From: Treponema sp.
Lineage (GTDB): Bacteria; Spirochaetota; Spirochaetia; Treponematales; Breznakiellaceae
Direction of reading: 5' to 3'
DNA: 5,817 nucleotides
Assembly (NCBI GenBank): GCA_031288815.1
Contig: JAITQR010000229.1
Coordinates: forward strand, 1 to 5,817
In this document: piece by piece, positions 1-5,249 of the stretch
Position numbering within the stretch: position 1 is the first letter of the stretch
Layout of the letters: every line of letters starts with the position of its first letter
Made by a program: the position numbers and the translations under genes
Notes under the pieces: generated by a model
Told to the model about the DNA's origin: nothing
What the model saw: only the letters and a program-made list of their open reading frames with translations
The model's database searches: none

Positions 1-318
1 ATGGAACGATTTACCTGGAAGGCCAGGCTGCTCCCCGGAGCCAAGGCGGAGTACATACGCCGCCACGATGAGATCTGGCCGGAAATGACCGAATTGTTAA
101 ACCAGGCGGGCATTCATAACTACACGATATGGTGCGCGGGGGACGAACTTTTCGGTTATTACGAGGCCGAAAAGGGGGTTGAGTTTGCCTCCAGGGTACA
201 GGCGGAAAGTCCGGTAGTGGATCGCTGGAACGAGTACATGAAAGACGTAATGATAATGGAAAAGGATCCGGAAACCGGTACCCATTACCAGCTGGAACAG
301 GTGTTTTTTCATCCCTGA
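1..318 (+). CDS. rhaM: L-rhamnose mutarotase (RhaM/RhaU, DUF718 family)
   Basis: A 105-residue cytoplasmic protein of the usual family length (about 104). It interconverts the alpha and beta anomers of L-rhamnose, feeding the isomerase with the usable form. Seen in the sequence: RRHDEIWPE at 20-28, holding His22, the family's proposed proton donor; HNY at 39-41 with Tyr41; RW at 75-76; YMKDVM at 79-84; and the family ending EVFFHP. From memory, these align without gaps to E. coli RhaM (YiiL) around His22, Tyr41 and Trp76. Residue 77 is Asn where I recall a second Trp in the E. coli protein. The start is the first base of the window and fits the family N-terminus, so the promoter and ribosome site are out of view. 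It sits 33 bp upstream of the ABC ATPase, evidently as the leading or an early gene of the same operon. A mutarotase for a related deoxysugar is possible. Confidence 0.9.
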   Translation: MERFTWKARLLPGAKAEYIRRHDEIWPEMTELLNQAGIHNYTIWCAGDELFGYYEAEKGVEFASRVQAESPVVDRWNEYMKDVMIMEKDPETGTHYQLEQVFFHP

Positions 319-351
319 TCGTTTCATTCCCGATTATATAGAGGATTCCCT

Positions 352-1881
352 ATGGATAAACCGGCCCTGCTTCTTTCTTCGATTACCAAATCTTTTCCCG
401 GCGTTATTGCCCTGAACGACATGAATTTTGAGCTGAGAGCCGGGGAAATACACGCGATTTGCGGCGAGAACGGCGCCGGAAAGTCTACCCTGATGAAGGT
501 GGTTACCGGCGTTCATTCCCCGGATTCGGGCCGTATTGTCCTCTTTGGCGATGAGGTAAAAATTTCCGATCCCCTGGACGCTTTCTCCAAGGGTATCGCC
601 ATCATCTACCAGGAAACCAGCCTCTTTGAGGAAATGACGGTACTGGACAACCTTTTCTTAAACCGGGAAATCGTAAAAAAGATAGGACTCTTTACGGTGC
701 TGGACTACCGGGCCATGGCCCTGAAAATGGAGAGCATCTTCACGAACCTGCGCATTTCCATTTCGGTGGATGAAAAAATAAAGAACCTTGGCATGGCCCA
801 GAAGCAAATGGTGGAAATCGCCAAGGCCCTGACTTTTGAGTCCCGGATACTCATTCTGGACGAGCCGACCGCTTCCCTTACCCAGCAGGAAGTCGACGCC
901 CTGTTCGCCATAATCCGGGATCTCAGGAAGCACGGGGTCAGCATCGTCTACATTAGCCACCGGCTGGAAGAAATTTTTACCCTCTGCGACCGGGTTACCG
1001 TTATCCGGGACGGCCGGTACATATCCACCCGCGAAGTTTCCGCCACCAACAAGGATCAACTGGTGGCCGACATGGTGGGCCGCGCCATGGACAACTATTA
1101 CCCCAAAACCGAGGTGGAAATCGGCGGGGAACTGCTCTCCGTTAAGGGATTGGGCGGCCGGGAACTGCTCCACGACATCGATTTCTATGTACGCCGGGGC
1201 GAAATTCTGGGGTTTGCCGGCCTTGCCGGTTCCGGCCGTACCGAACTGGCCATGACACTGAGCGGCTTTACCCCGCCGGAACGGGGGGAAATTCTGCTCG
1301 ACGGCAGGCCGGCGTGTTTCAGGAATTACCGGGAGGCTATGGACCGGGGGCTGGTCTACGTCACCGAAGACCGGGGTAAGTACGGCGTTATCGTCAACAT
1401 GAATATCAAGGACAACATCGTAATGCCCCAGCTTGAGAAAAATTCCCGCCTGGGGGTTATCAATACCCAAAAGGAATATACGGTGGCGGAGGGAATGCGG
1501 GAAAAAATGGGCATAAAAGCGCCGAACACGGACTTCCTGGTGGTGAACCTTTCCGGGGGAAACCAGCAGAAGGTTTCGGTGAGCAAGGCCCTTGCCCTGA
1601 ACCCCAAGATACTTATCCTGGACGAGCCGACCCGGGGCGTAGACGTGAACGCCAAGGCCGAAATTCACCGGATCATCAGCAATATGGCCGCGTCCGGCCT
1701 GACCATCCTGCTGATTTCAAGCGAGCTGCCGGAACTTATCGGCATGTGCGACCGTATTTATGTGATGAAGGACGGCACCATTGCCGGCTGCTTTGACCGG
1801 GACAATTTTTCCCAGGAAGACATTCTGCACATTGCCCTGGCTTCCGGCGCGGCGAATACGGCGCAAAGGGTGGCGGTATGA
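352..1881 (+). CDS. Sugar ABC transporter ATPase, fused double NBD (RhaT/LsrA/RbsA-like, CUT2)
   Basis: A 509-residue cytoplasmic motor of a CUT2-type importer, with two nucleotide-binding domains in one chain and the normal family length (about 500). NBD1 has Walker A GENGAGKST at 38-46, Q-loop Gln87, a non-canonical signature LGMAQ at 146-150 followed by KQMVEIAKAL, Walker B ILILDEPT at 166-173 and switch His203. NBD2 has a degenerate Walker A GLAGSGRTE at 290-298 with Arg in place of the lysine, a canonical signature LSGGNQQK at 400-407, Walker B LILDEPTRGVD at 421-431, and Ser-Ser-Glu (456-458) where a switch His would lie. Such asymmetry is normal in RbsA/MglA relatives. The NBD1 signature region most resembles LsrA/RhaT-type proteins. 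AGAGGA at 340-345 lies 6 nt before the ATG. The stop overlaps the next start as ATGA at 1878-1881, suggesting translational coupling. The ligand cannot be read from the ATPase. The rhamnose assignment comes from the neighbouring mutarotase and binding protein. Confidence 0.93.
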   Translation: MDKPALLLSSITKSFPGVIALNDMNFELRAGEIHAICGENGAGKSTLMKVVTGVHSPDSGRIVLFGDEVKISDPLDAFSKGIAIIYQETSLFEEMTVLDNLFLNREIVKKIGLFTVLDYRAMALKMESIFTNLRISISVDEKIKNLGMAQKQMVEIAKALTFESRILILDEPTASLTQQEVDALFAIIRDLRKHGVSIVYISHRLEEIFTLCDRVTVIRDGRYISTREVSATNKDQLVADMVGRAMDNYYPKTEVEIGGELLSVKGLGGRELLHDIDFYVRRGEILGFAGLAGSGRTELAMTLSGFTPPERGEILLDGRPACFRNYREAMDRGLVYVTEDRGKYGVIVNMNIKDNIVMPQLEKNSRLGVINTQKEYTVAEGMREKMGIKAPNTDFLVVNLSGGNQQKVSVSKALALNPKILILDEPTRGVDVNAKAEIHRIISNMAASGLTILLISSELPELIGMCDRIYVMKDGTIAGCFDRDNFSQEDILHIALASGAANTAQRVAV

Positions 1882-2867
1882 AACGCAAAGTACAGCTTAG
1901 CGCGGAACTGTACCTGGGACTCTTTCTTCTGGGTATGCTGCTTATCCTTGGGATCTTTGCCCGCGGCTTTTTCTCCCTGAACAATGCCATGAGTATGCTC
2001 AACCGCTTTAGCTACCTGCTTATCGGGGCTATCGGCATGAATCTGATCATCATCACTTCCAATATCGACGTGTCGGCCGGAAACATCATCTCGGTGGTGT
2101 GCCTGACCCTCGCGGCCCTGGGCAAGTTTGATCTGGGGCTTCCGGTCCTGCTCCCGGCCTCAATGCTCATGGGGATGTTCCTCAGCCTTATCAACGCCCT
2201 GTTTATCACCCAGTTCCGTATTCCCGCCATCGTCGCGACTCTGGCAACCGCCCAGCTTTTTTCGGGCATCCTGCCCCTGATAGTGGAAGGTTCCCTCTAC
2301 GATCTCCCGGCGAGTTTCACCTGGCTTGCCTTTGAGGCGAAGATCTTCGGGATCATTCCGGGCAGCGTGCTTATTATGTTTATCGTCACGGTTGTCGCCC
2401 TTGTCTTTATGAAATATTCCCGCTTCTCCAAAAAAATCTACGCCATCGGCAACAACATGGAAGCGGCGCGCCTGTCGGGAATAAAAGTAAAACAGGTTAT
2501 CATAATCACCTACGTCATCGCCGGGGCGCTTTTCGGCATTTCCGGAACCATTATCGCCACCGCAAGCCAGCGGGTTACCACCACCATGGGCACCGGCCTG
2601 GAAATGACCTTTATCGCCTGCGTGGTCCTGGGCGGTACCAGCGTGGCCGGGGGCCGCGGCAAGATCCTGGGAACGGTCTTCGGGGCGGCGGTACTTTCGG
2701 TAATAGCCCCGGCGGTAAACTACCTGGGAATCAGTTCCGACTGGTCCGACGCGATCATGGGGGCCATCATAATAGCCGCGGTAATTGTCAGCGCCCTGTC
2801 CCTGGAGAAACGAAAACGTACCGCGCCGGCGGCCGGGGGAGAGAACGGAGGAGGGAACAATCGATGA
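1878..2867 (+). CDS. Sugar ABC transporter permease 1 (RhaP/LsrC-like, BPD_transp_2)
   Basis: A 329-residue inner-membrane permease, one half of the translocation channel. Roughly ten hydrophobic segments can be seen, near residues 11-28, 46-60, 66-81, 87-110, 116-136, 157-178, 207-229, 241-257, 262-283 and 289-308. Family landmarks are IITSNIDVSAGN (58-69), RIPAIVATLAT (114-124), the cytoplasmic coupling loop IGNNMEAARLSGI (190-202) and LGGTSVAGGRGKILGT (251-266). The first landmark departs from the common TGGIDLSVGS form and resembles the TRNIDVSVG form I recall from LsrC/RhaP, which marks it as the LsrC/RhaP-side subunit. The C-terminus is charged and glycine-rich (residues 310-329). The start overlaps the ATPase stop (ATGA), with GGGTGG (1868-1873) upstream as a weak ribosome site. 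The end overlaps permease 2 in the same way. It should pair with permease 2 as a heterodimer. Confidence 0.92.
   Translation: MKRKVQLSAELYLGLFLLGMLLILGIFARGFFSLNNAMSMLNRFSYLLIGAIGMNLIIITSNIDVSAGNIISVVCLTLAALGKFDLGLPVLLPASMLMGMFLSLINALFITQFRIPAIVATLATAQLFSGILPLIVEGSLYDLPASFTWLAFEAKIFGIIPGSVLIMFIVTVVALVFMKYSRFSKKIYAIGNNMEAARLSGIKVKQVIIITYVIAGALFGISGTIIATASQRVTTTMGTGLEMTFIACVVLGGTSVAGGRGKILGTVFGAAVLSVIAPAVNYLGISSDWSDAIMGAIIIAAVIVSALSLEKRKRTAPAAGGENGGGNNR
2847..2855 (+). promoter_or_regulatory. Strong ribosome binding site for permease 2
   Basis: GGAGGAGGG lies 8 nt before the ATG at 2864, inside the last codons of permease 1. It is a near-ideal anti-Shine-Dalgarno match and supports the overlapping ATGA start. 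It also explains the Gly/Asn-rich end of permease 1, since these codons double as a ribosome site. Confidence 0.8.
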
Positions 2868-3850
2868 AAAAGAGGAAAATCAGATTCACTTTTAACTGGG
2901 CCCTTGCCATCATCCTGTTTGCGCTTTTTGTTGGCATAGCCGCCATTAACAGCGTGTTCCTCTCTTTCGATTACCTTGTGGGAGTCATGCTCCGTAACAT
3001 CGTGGAAATCGGCATGATGGCCCTGGCGGTTACCCTTATCATCATCACGGGCGGGATCGATCTTTCCGTGGGCTCCGTGCTGGTGCTTTCGTCCATGATT
3101 GGGGGGCTCGCCGCCGTCCGCGGCGGAAACGTCCCGGGCGTCGCCGCGGCGCTTTTGACCGGGACGGCCTGCGGCTTTTTCAACGGCTTCCTCATCGCAA
3201 AGATAAAAATATCCCCCCTGGTTACGACCCTGGCGACCATGTACCTGTACATGGGACTCGCCCGGAGCATCTCCGGGGGCGACAGCGTTTACTCCTATCC
3301 GGCAAGCCGGTGGTTCGGCACTTCGGAGATCGCCTATATTCCGCTTCAAATTTTTTACTACGCGGCGCTGGCCTTCGTATTCTGGTTTGTACTTTCCAAA
3401 ACCACCCTGGGCCGCAAACTCTACGCCATAGGCCTTAACGAGCAGGCGACAAATTTCAGCGGCATAAATACGAGCGGGGTAAAGCTTATCATCTATACCC
3501 TGAGCGGCTTTATATGCGCCTTTGCCGGACTTATCTGGCTGGGGCGTTTTACCAGCATCAAATACGACGCGGGTACCAGCCTGGGCCTAAAGGTAGTCAC
3601 CATCATCGTATTGGGGGGCACCAGCATAATGGGGGGCATCGGCGACATGAAGGGTACCATACTGGCAACCCTGATCATCGCCGTACTCAACAGCGGGCTT
3701 ACGGTCCTCAATATCCCCATCGCGGCCCAGACCATCGTACACGGCACCATTTTGATCATCAGTCTGGTAAGCTACTTTATTCTGAATACCAGGGTGAGCA
3801 GACGCCGCATAGTGGAGTTAAAAGACCTTCCCTCGGCGGGAAGCGCCTGA
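2864..3850 (+). CDS. Sugar ABC transporter permease 2 (RhaQ/LsrD-like, BPD_transp_2)
   Basis: A 328-residue inner-membrane permease, the second channel half. It has a basic N-terminus (MKKRKIR) followed by about nine or ten hydrophobic segments, including 12-30, 46-62, 66-85, 92-112, 118-133, 160-178, 207-226, 243-258, 265-282 and 288-307. It keeps the canonical family motif ITGGIDLSVGS at 61-71, the loop IGLNEQATNFSGI at 189-201, where the EAA-like contact with the ATPase is expected, and LGGTSIMGGIGDMKGT at 250-265. The length is typical. It overlaps permease 1 by ATGA at 2864-2867 and has a strong ribosome site within that gene. The sequence differs clearly from permease 1, so the pair is an ancient paralogous heterodimer rather than a recent duplication. 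The substrate is inferred from the neighbours only. Confidence 0.93.
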   Translation: MKKRKIRFTFNWALAIILFALFVGIAAINSVFLSFDYLVGVMLRNIVEIGMMALAVTLIIITGGIDLSVGSVLVLSSMIGGLAAVRGGNVPGVAAALLTGTACGFFNGFLIAKIKISPLVTTLATMYLYMGLARSISGGDSVYSYPASRWFGTSEIAYIPLQIFYYAALAFVFWFVLSKTTLGRKLYAIGLNEQATNFSGINTSGVKLIIYTLSGFICAFAGLIWLGRFTSIKYDAGTSLGLKVVTIIVLGGTSIMGGIGDMKGTILATLIIAVLNSGLTVLNIPIAAQTIVHGTILIISLVSYFILNTRVSRRRIVELKDLPSAGSA

Positions 3851-3862
3851 CAAGGTATCTTT

Positions 3863-3879
3863 GGCGGCGTATTGCCGCT
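3863..3879 (+). other. Small hairpin between permease 2 and the binding-protein gene
   Basis: GCGGC (3864-3868) pairs with GCCGC (3874-3878) around a GTATT loop, with a possible G-T pair outside. It lies in the 59-bp gap before the binding-protein gene and has no T-run, so it is not an ordinary intrinsic terminator. Hairpins here often act as mRNA processing or stability elements that let the binding protein be made in excess of the membrane parts. That role is inference. Confidence 0.4.
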
Positions 3880-3898
3880 GAATATAAAAACATGTATC

Positions 3899-3904
3899 AG
3901 GAGG
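3899..3904 (+). promoter_or_regulatory. Ribosome binding site that fixes the binding-protein start
   Basis: A perfect AGGAGG lies 5 nt before the ATG at 3910. An in-frame ATG at 3892 lies upstream of this site and would place it inside the coding region. Only the 3910 start gives a clean signal peptide beginning MKKFLAAAL. The same reading frame stays open upstream to about 3514 through permease 2, but that extension is not coding. Confidence 0.9.
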
Positions 3905-3909
3905 ATAGC

Positions 3910-4986
3910 ATGAAAAAGTTTTTGGCAGCAGCATTGGTGCTGCTCGTCGTCTGCTCATCTCTGGCTTTTGCCGCGGGTGGCAGTGATTCGTCCGGGACCC
4001 TGAAGATCGCCATGATGCCGAAATTCAAGGGTGAGAACTATTTTGACGCCGTAAAGATCGGCGCCCAGGAAGCGGTTGATGAACTCAACAAATCGGGCAA
4101 AAAGGTCGACTTCCTCTACGACGGCCCTCCCCAGGATCAGGCCACCAACCAGCGGCAGGTGGACATCCTCGAAGGCTGGATCGCCCAAAGGGTAGGTGTC
4201 ATTCTCTTGTCCCCCAACGATCCCAGCGCCATTGCGCCGACCCTGAAAAAAGCCCAGGAAAGGGGCATCAAGGTTATTACGTTTGACGCCGACGCGCAGG
4301 CGGACGCCCGGGATCTTTTTGTGAATCAGGGAACCTACGAAGCCATCGGCAAAGGCCTTATAAGGGGCATTGCCGACAGCCTCAAGGCAAAAGGCTACGG
4401 TCCTTCGAACCCCGCGAACATCGCCTTTGTATCATCGGCCAAGACAGACGCCAACCAGAACGCGTGGCTTGCCGAGGCGAAAAAAGCCATAGGCTCCAGC
4501 GAGTACAACTGGCTCAAACTTAAAAACGAGGACACCGATGTGTACTATCCCGGGCCGGATGAGACAACCACCCAGGCCCAGAGCGGTATCCTTATCGGAA
4601 GAATGGGCGCCGGTACCGACCGGATTCAGGGCGCCATCGGCCTTACCTCCATGTCTACTCCCGCGCTGGGTTCCCAGTACGAATCCGCGTCGGTAAAGCC
4701 GGACGTTTCCAAAACCGCCATTACCGGCCTTGCCACACCGGCTGCCCTTAAATCCTACATCAAGAATTCCACCAATCCCCTTGACACCGGTGTTCTCTGG
4801 GACTGCATGGACCTTGGCTACCTCGCCGTCCAGGCCGGCTACCAGCTGGCTACCGGCGTCATAACCAGTTCGTCGACTTCGATAACCGCCGGCAGGCTTG
4901 GTACAAAGAGCATTGCCAACAAGGAACTGGTTCTTGGCGACGCCCTGGTTTTCGACAAGACCAATGTAGACAAGTACAATTACTGA
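3910..4986 (+). CDS. Periplasmic sugar-binding protein (RhaS/LsrB-type, Peripla_BP_4)
   Basis: A 358-residue exported receptor that should capture the sugar and hand it to the two permeases. The signal peptide runs over residues 1-21: basic MKK, a hydrophobic core, then SLAFA with likely cleavage before AGGSD. Cys15 follows LVV, a poor lipobox. The type I periplasmic-binding fold is indicated by LKIAMMPKFKGENYF (31-45), YDGPPQDQ (70-77), ILLSPNDPSAIAPTLKKA (98-115), RGIKVITFDAD (118-128), NQG (139-141), SSAKTDANQNAW (175-186), ITGLATP (271-277), WDCMDLGY (297-304), AGRLG (327-331) and the ending LVFDKTNVDKYNY, which mirrors LsrB. The WD..DLGY and AGR-G blocks resemble what I recall of rhizobial RhaS. 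Relative to LsrB as I recall it, Lys38, Asp126 and Gln183 match ligand-site residues, but Asn182, Leu245 and Ser247 do not. That argues against AI-2. An automatic annotation might still say 'autoinducer 2-binding'. The start is set by AGGAGG at 3899-3904. Confidence 0.9.
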   Translation: MKKFLAAALVLLVVCSSLAFAAGGSDSSGTLKIAMMPKFKGENYFDAVKIGAQEAVDELNKSGKKVDFLYDGPPQDQATNQRQVDILEGWIAQRVGVILLSPNDPSAIAPTLKKAQERGIKVITFDADAQADARDLFVNQGTYEAIGKGLIRGIADSLKAKGYGPSNPANIAFVSSAKTDANQNAWLAEAKKAIGSSEYNWLKLKNEDTDVYYPGPDETTTQAQSGILIGRMGAGTDRIQGAIGLTSMSTPALGSQYESASVKPDVSKTAITGLATPAALKSYIKNSTNPLDTGVLWDCMDLGYLAVQAGYQLATGVITSSSTSITAGRLGTKSIANKELVLGDALVFDKTNVDKYNY

Positions 4987-4995
4987 TTCCTTAAA

Positions 4996-5011
4996 ACCGC
5001 GTTTTCGCGGT
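4996..5011 (+). other. Hairpin just after the binding-protein stop codon
   Basis: CCGCG (4997-5001) pairs with CGCGG (5006-5010) around a TTTT loop, and A4996 can pair with T5011. It begins 9 nt after the TGA. No T-run follows, so by itself it is not a standard intrinsic terminator. It may protect the transcript 3' end or act together with the structures downstream. Confidence 0.5.
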
Positions 5012-5014
5012 AAC

Positions 5015-5040
5015 CTCTATCTAACGTAAGTTCGATAGAG
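5015..5040 (+). other. Symmetric hairpin with GTAA (GNRA-type) tetraloop
   Basis: CTCTATC (5015-5021) pairs perfectly with GATAGAG (5034-5040). Inside, after one T/C mismatch, AAC (5023-5025) pairs with GTT (5030-5032) and closes a GTAA loop. As RNA, GUAA is a GNRA tetraloop. An alternative pairing uses ACCTCTA (5013-5019) with TAGAGGT (5044-5050), also perfect over 7 bp, so two mutually exclusive folds exist. No known regulatory RNA family is recognised. Confidence 0.55.
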
Positions 5041-5077
5041 TATTAGAGGTCCGCGAATGAACGTTAATTTTCGCGAA

Positions 5078-5161
5078 CGGACTTTAGCCCCCGGACTTTA
5101 GTCGTCGGGCTTTAGCCCTCGGACTTTAGTCGCTGGGCTTTGGCCCTCGGACTTTAGTCCG
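5078..5161 (+). repeat. Six tandem 14-bp units, each a minihairpin (C-GGRC-TTTA-GYC)
   Basis: Six head-to-tail copies with an exact 14-bp period start at 5078, 5092, 5106, 5120, 5134 and 5148. Units 1, 2, 4 and 6 begin GGAC after the first base, and units 3 and 5 begin GGGC. The right arm is GTC in 2, 4 and 6, but GCC in 3 and 5, so the stem stays paired. Unit 1 alone has an A/C mismatch. The loop is TTTA, except TTTG in unit 5. Unit 6 forms the best stem (5 bp, CGGAC/GTCCG). Units 2+3 and 4+5 are a 28-bp duplication differing at three positions. A period of 14 is not a multiple of three, and the array lies in a non-coding gap, so it is not protein-coding. Confidence 0.9.
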
Positions 5162-5171
5162 ATTATTCGGA
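5158..5171 (+). other. Hairpin overlapping the last tandem unit
   Basis: TCCGA (5158-5162) pairs with TCGGA (5167-5171) around TTAT. It shares 5158-5161 with the right arm of the sixth minihairpin, so the two cannot form together. It is followed by ATTA (5175-5178) / TAAT (5183-5186) around GCGT, another weak 4-bp hairpin. Confidence 0.4.
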
Positions 5172-5234
5172 TTCATTAGCGTTAATTTGCGTAATTCGCG
5201 GACTTTTTTGATCTCATGTTATCTATTGCCCGTT

Positions 5235-5240
5235 AAGGAG
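5235..5240 (+). promoter_or_regulatory. Ribosome binding site of the URO-D-like gene
   Basis: AAGGAG lies 9 nt before the ATG at 5250 and supports that start. No convincing -35/-10 pair could be made out between the T-run at 5204-5209 and this site. Confidence 0.75.
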
Positions 5241-5249
5241 AATCATCTT

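Larger units (their letters stand above)
5049..5209 (+). terminator. Possible large intrinsic terminator or attenuator: 10-bp inverted repeat followed by T6
   Basis: GTCCGCGAAT (5049-5058) is a perfect inverted copy of ATTCGCGGAC (5194-5203), and six T residues follow at once (5204-5209). A stem then U-run is the layout of a Rho-independent terminator. The enclosed loop is very long (135 nt) and itself filled with small hairpins, so it would fold as a multibranched structure. CGCGAA occurs at both 5052-5057 and 5072-5077, and each copy can pair with TTCGCG at 5195-5200. The first can also pair locally with TTCGCG at 5070-5075, giving competing folds. It would separate the transporter operon from the next gene, or attenuate read-through into it. 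It could instead be a small repeat element with terminal inverted repeats, but no flanking target duplication is visible. Confidence 0.5.

Noticed and set aside
334..340. A TATATA-like -10 box in the mutarotase/ATPase gap.
   Set aside because: No fitting -35 sequence lies about 17 bp upstream, and a 33-bp gap fits cotranscription.
658..1668. A 336-codon open frame on the minus strand inside the ATPase gene.
   Set aside because: It lies antisense to a clearly recognisable ABC ATPase, has no family motifs or ribosome site that I can see, and such frames are common opposite GC-rich genes.
2720..3349. A 209-codon open frame on the minus strand across the permease junction.
   Set aside because: It is antisense to two confident permeases, and the His/Arg/Gly-rich translation resembles no family.
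3514..3909. An upstream in-frame extension of the binding protein through permease 2.
   Set aside because: It overlaps the end of permease 2 and its translation is non-protein-like. AGGAGG at 3899-3904 and the signal peptide set the start at 3910.
3952..3954. Cys15 of the binding protein as a lipoprotein attachment site.
   Set aside because: The preceding residues are Leu-Val-Val, with Val just before Cys, a poor lipobox. SLAFA followed by AGG is a better ordinary cleavage site. A relaxed spirochaete lipobox cannot be fully excluded.
5078..5161. A CRISPR array.
   Set aside because: The units are 14 bp with no unique spacers between them.
5208..5225. A promoter (TTGATC with TATCTA) ahead of the URO-D-like gene.
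   Set aside because: The two boxes are only about 6 bp apart, and no correctly spaced pair was found.
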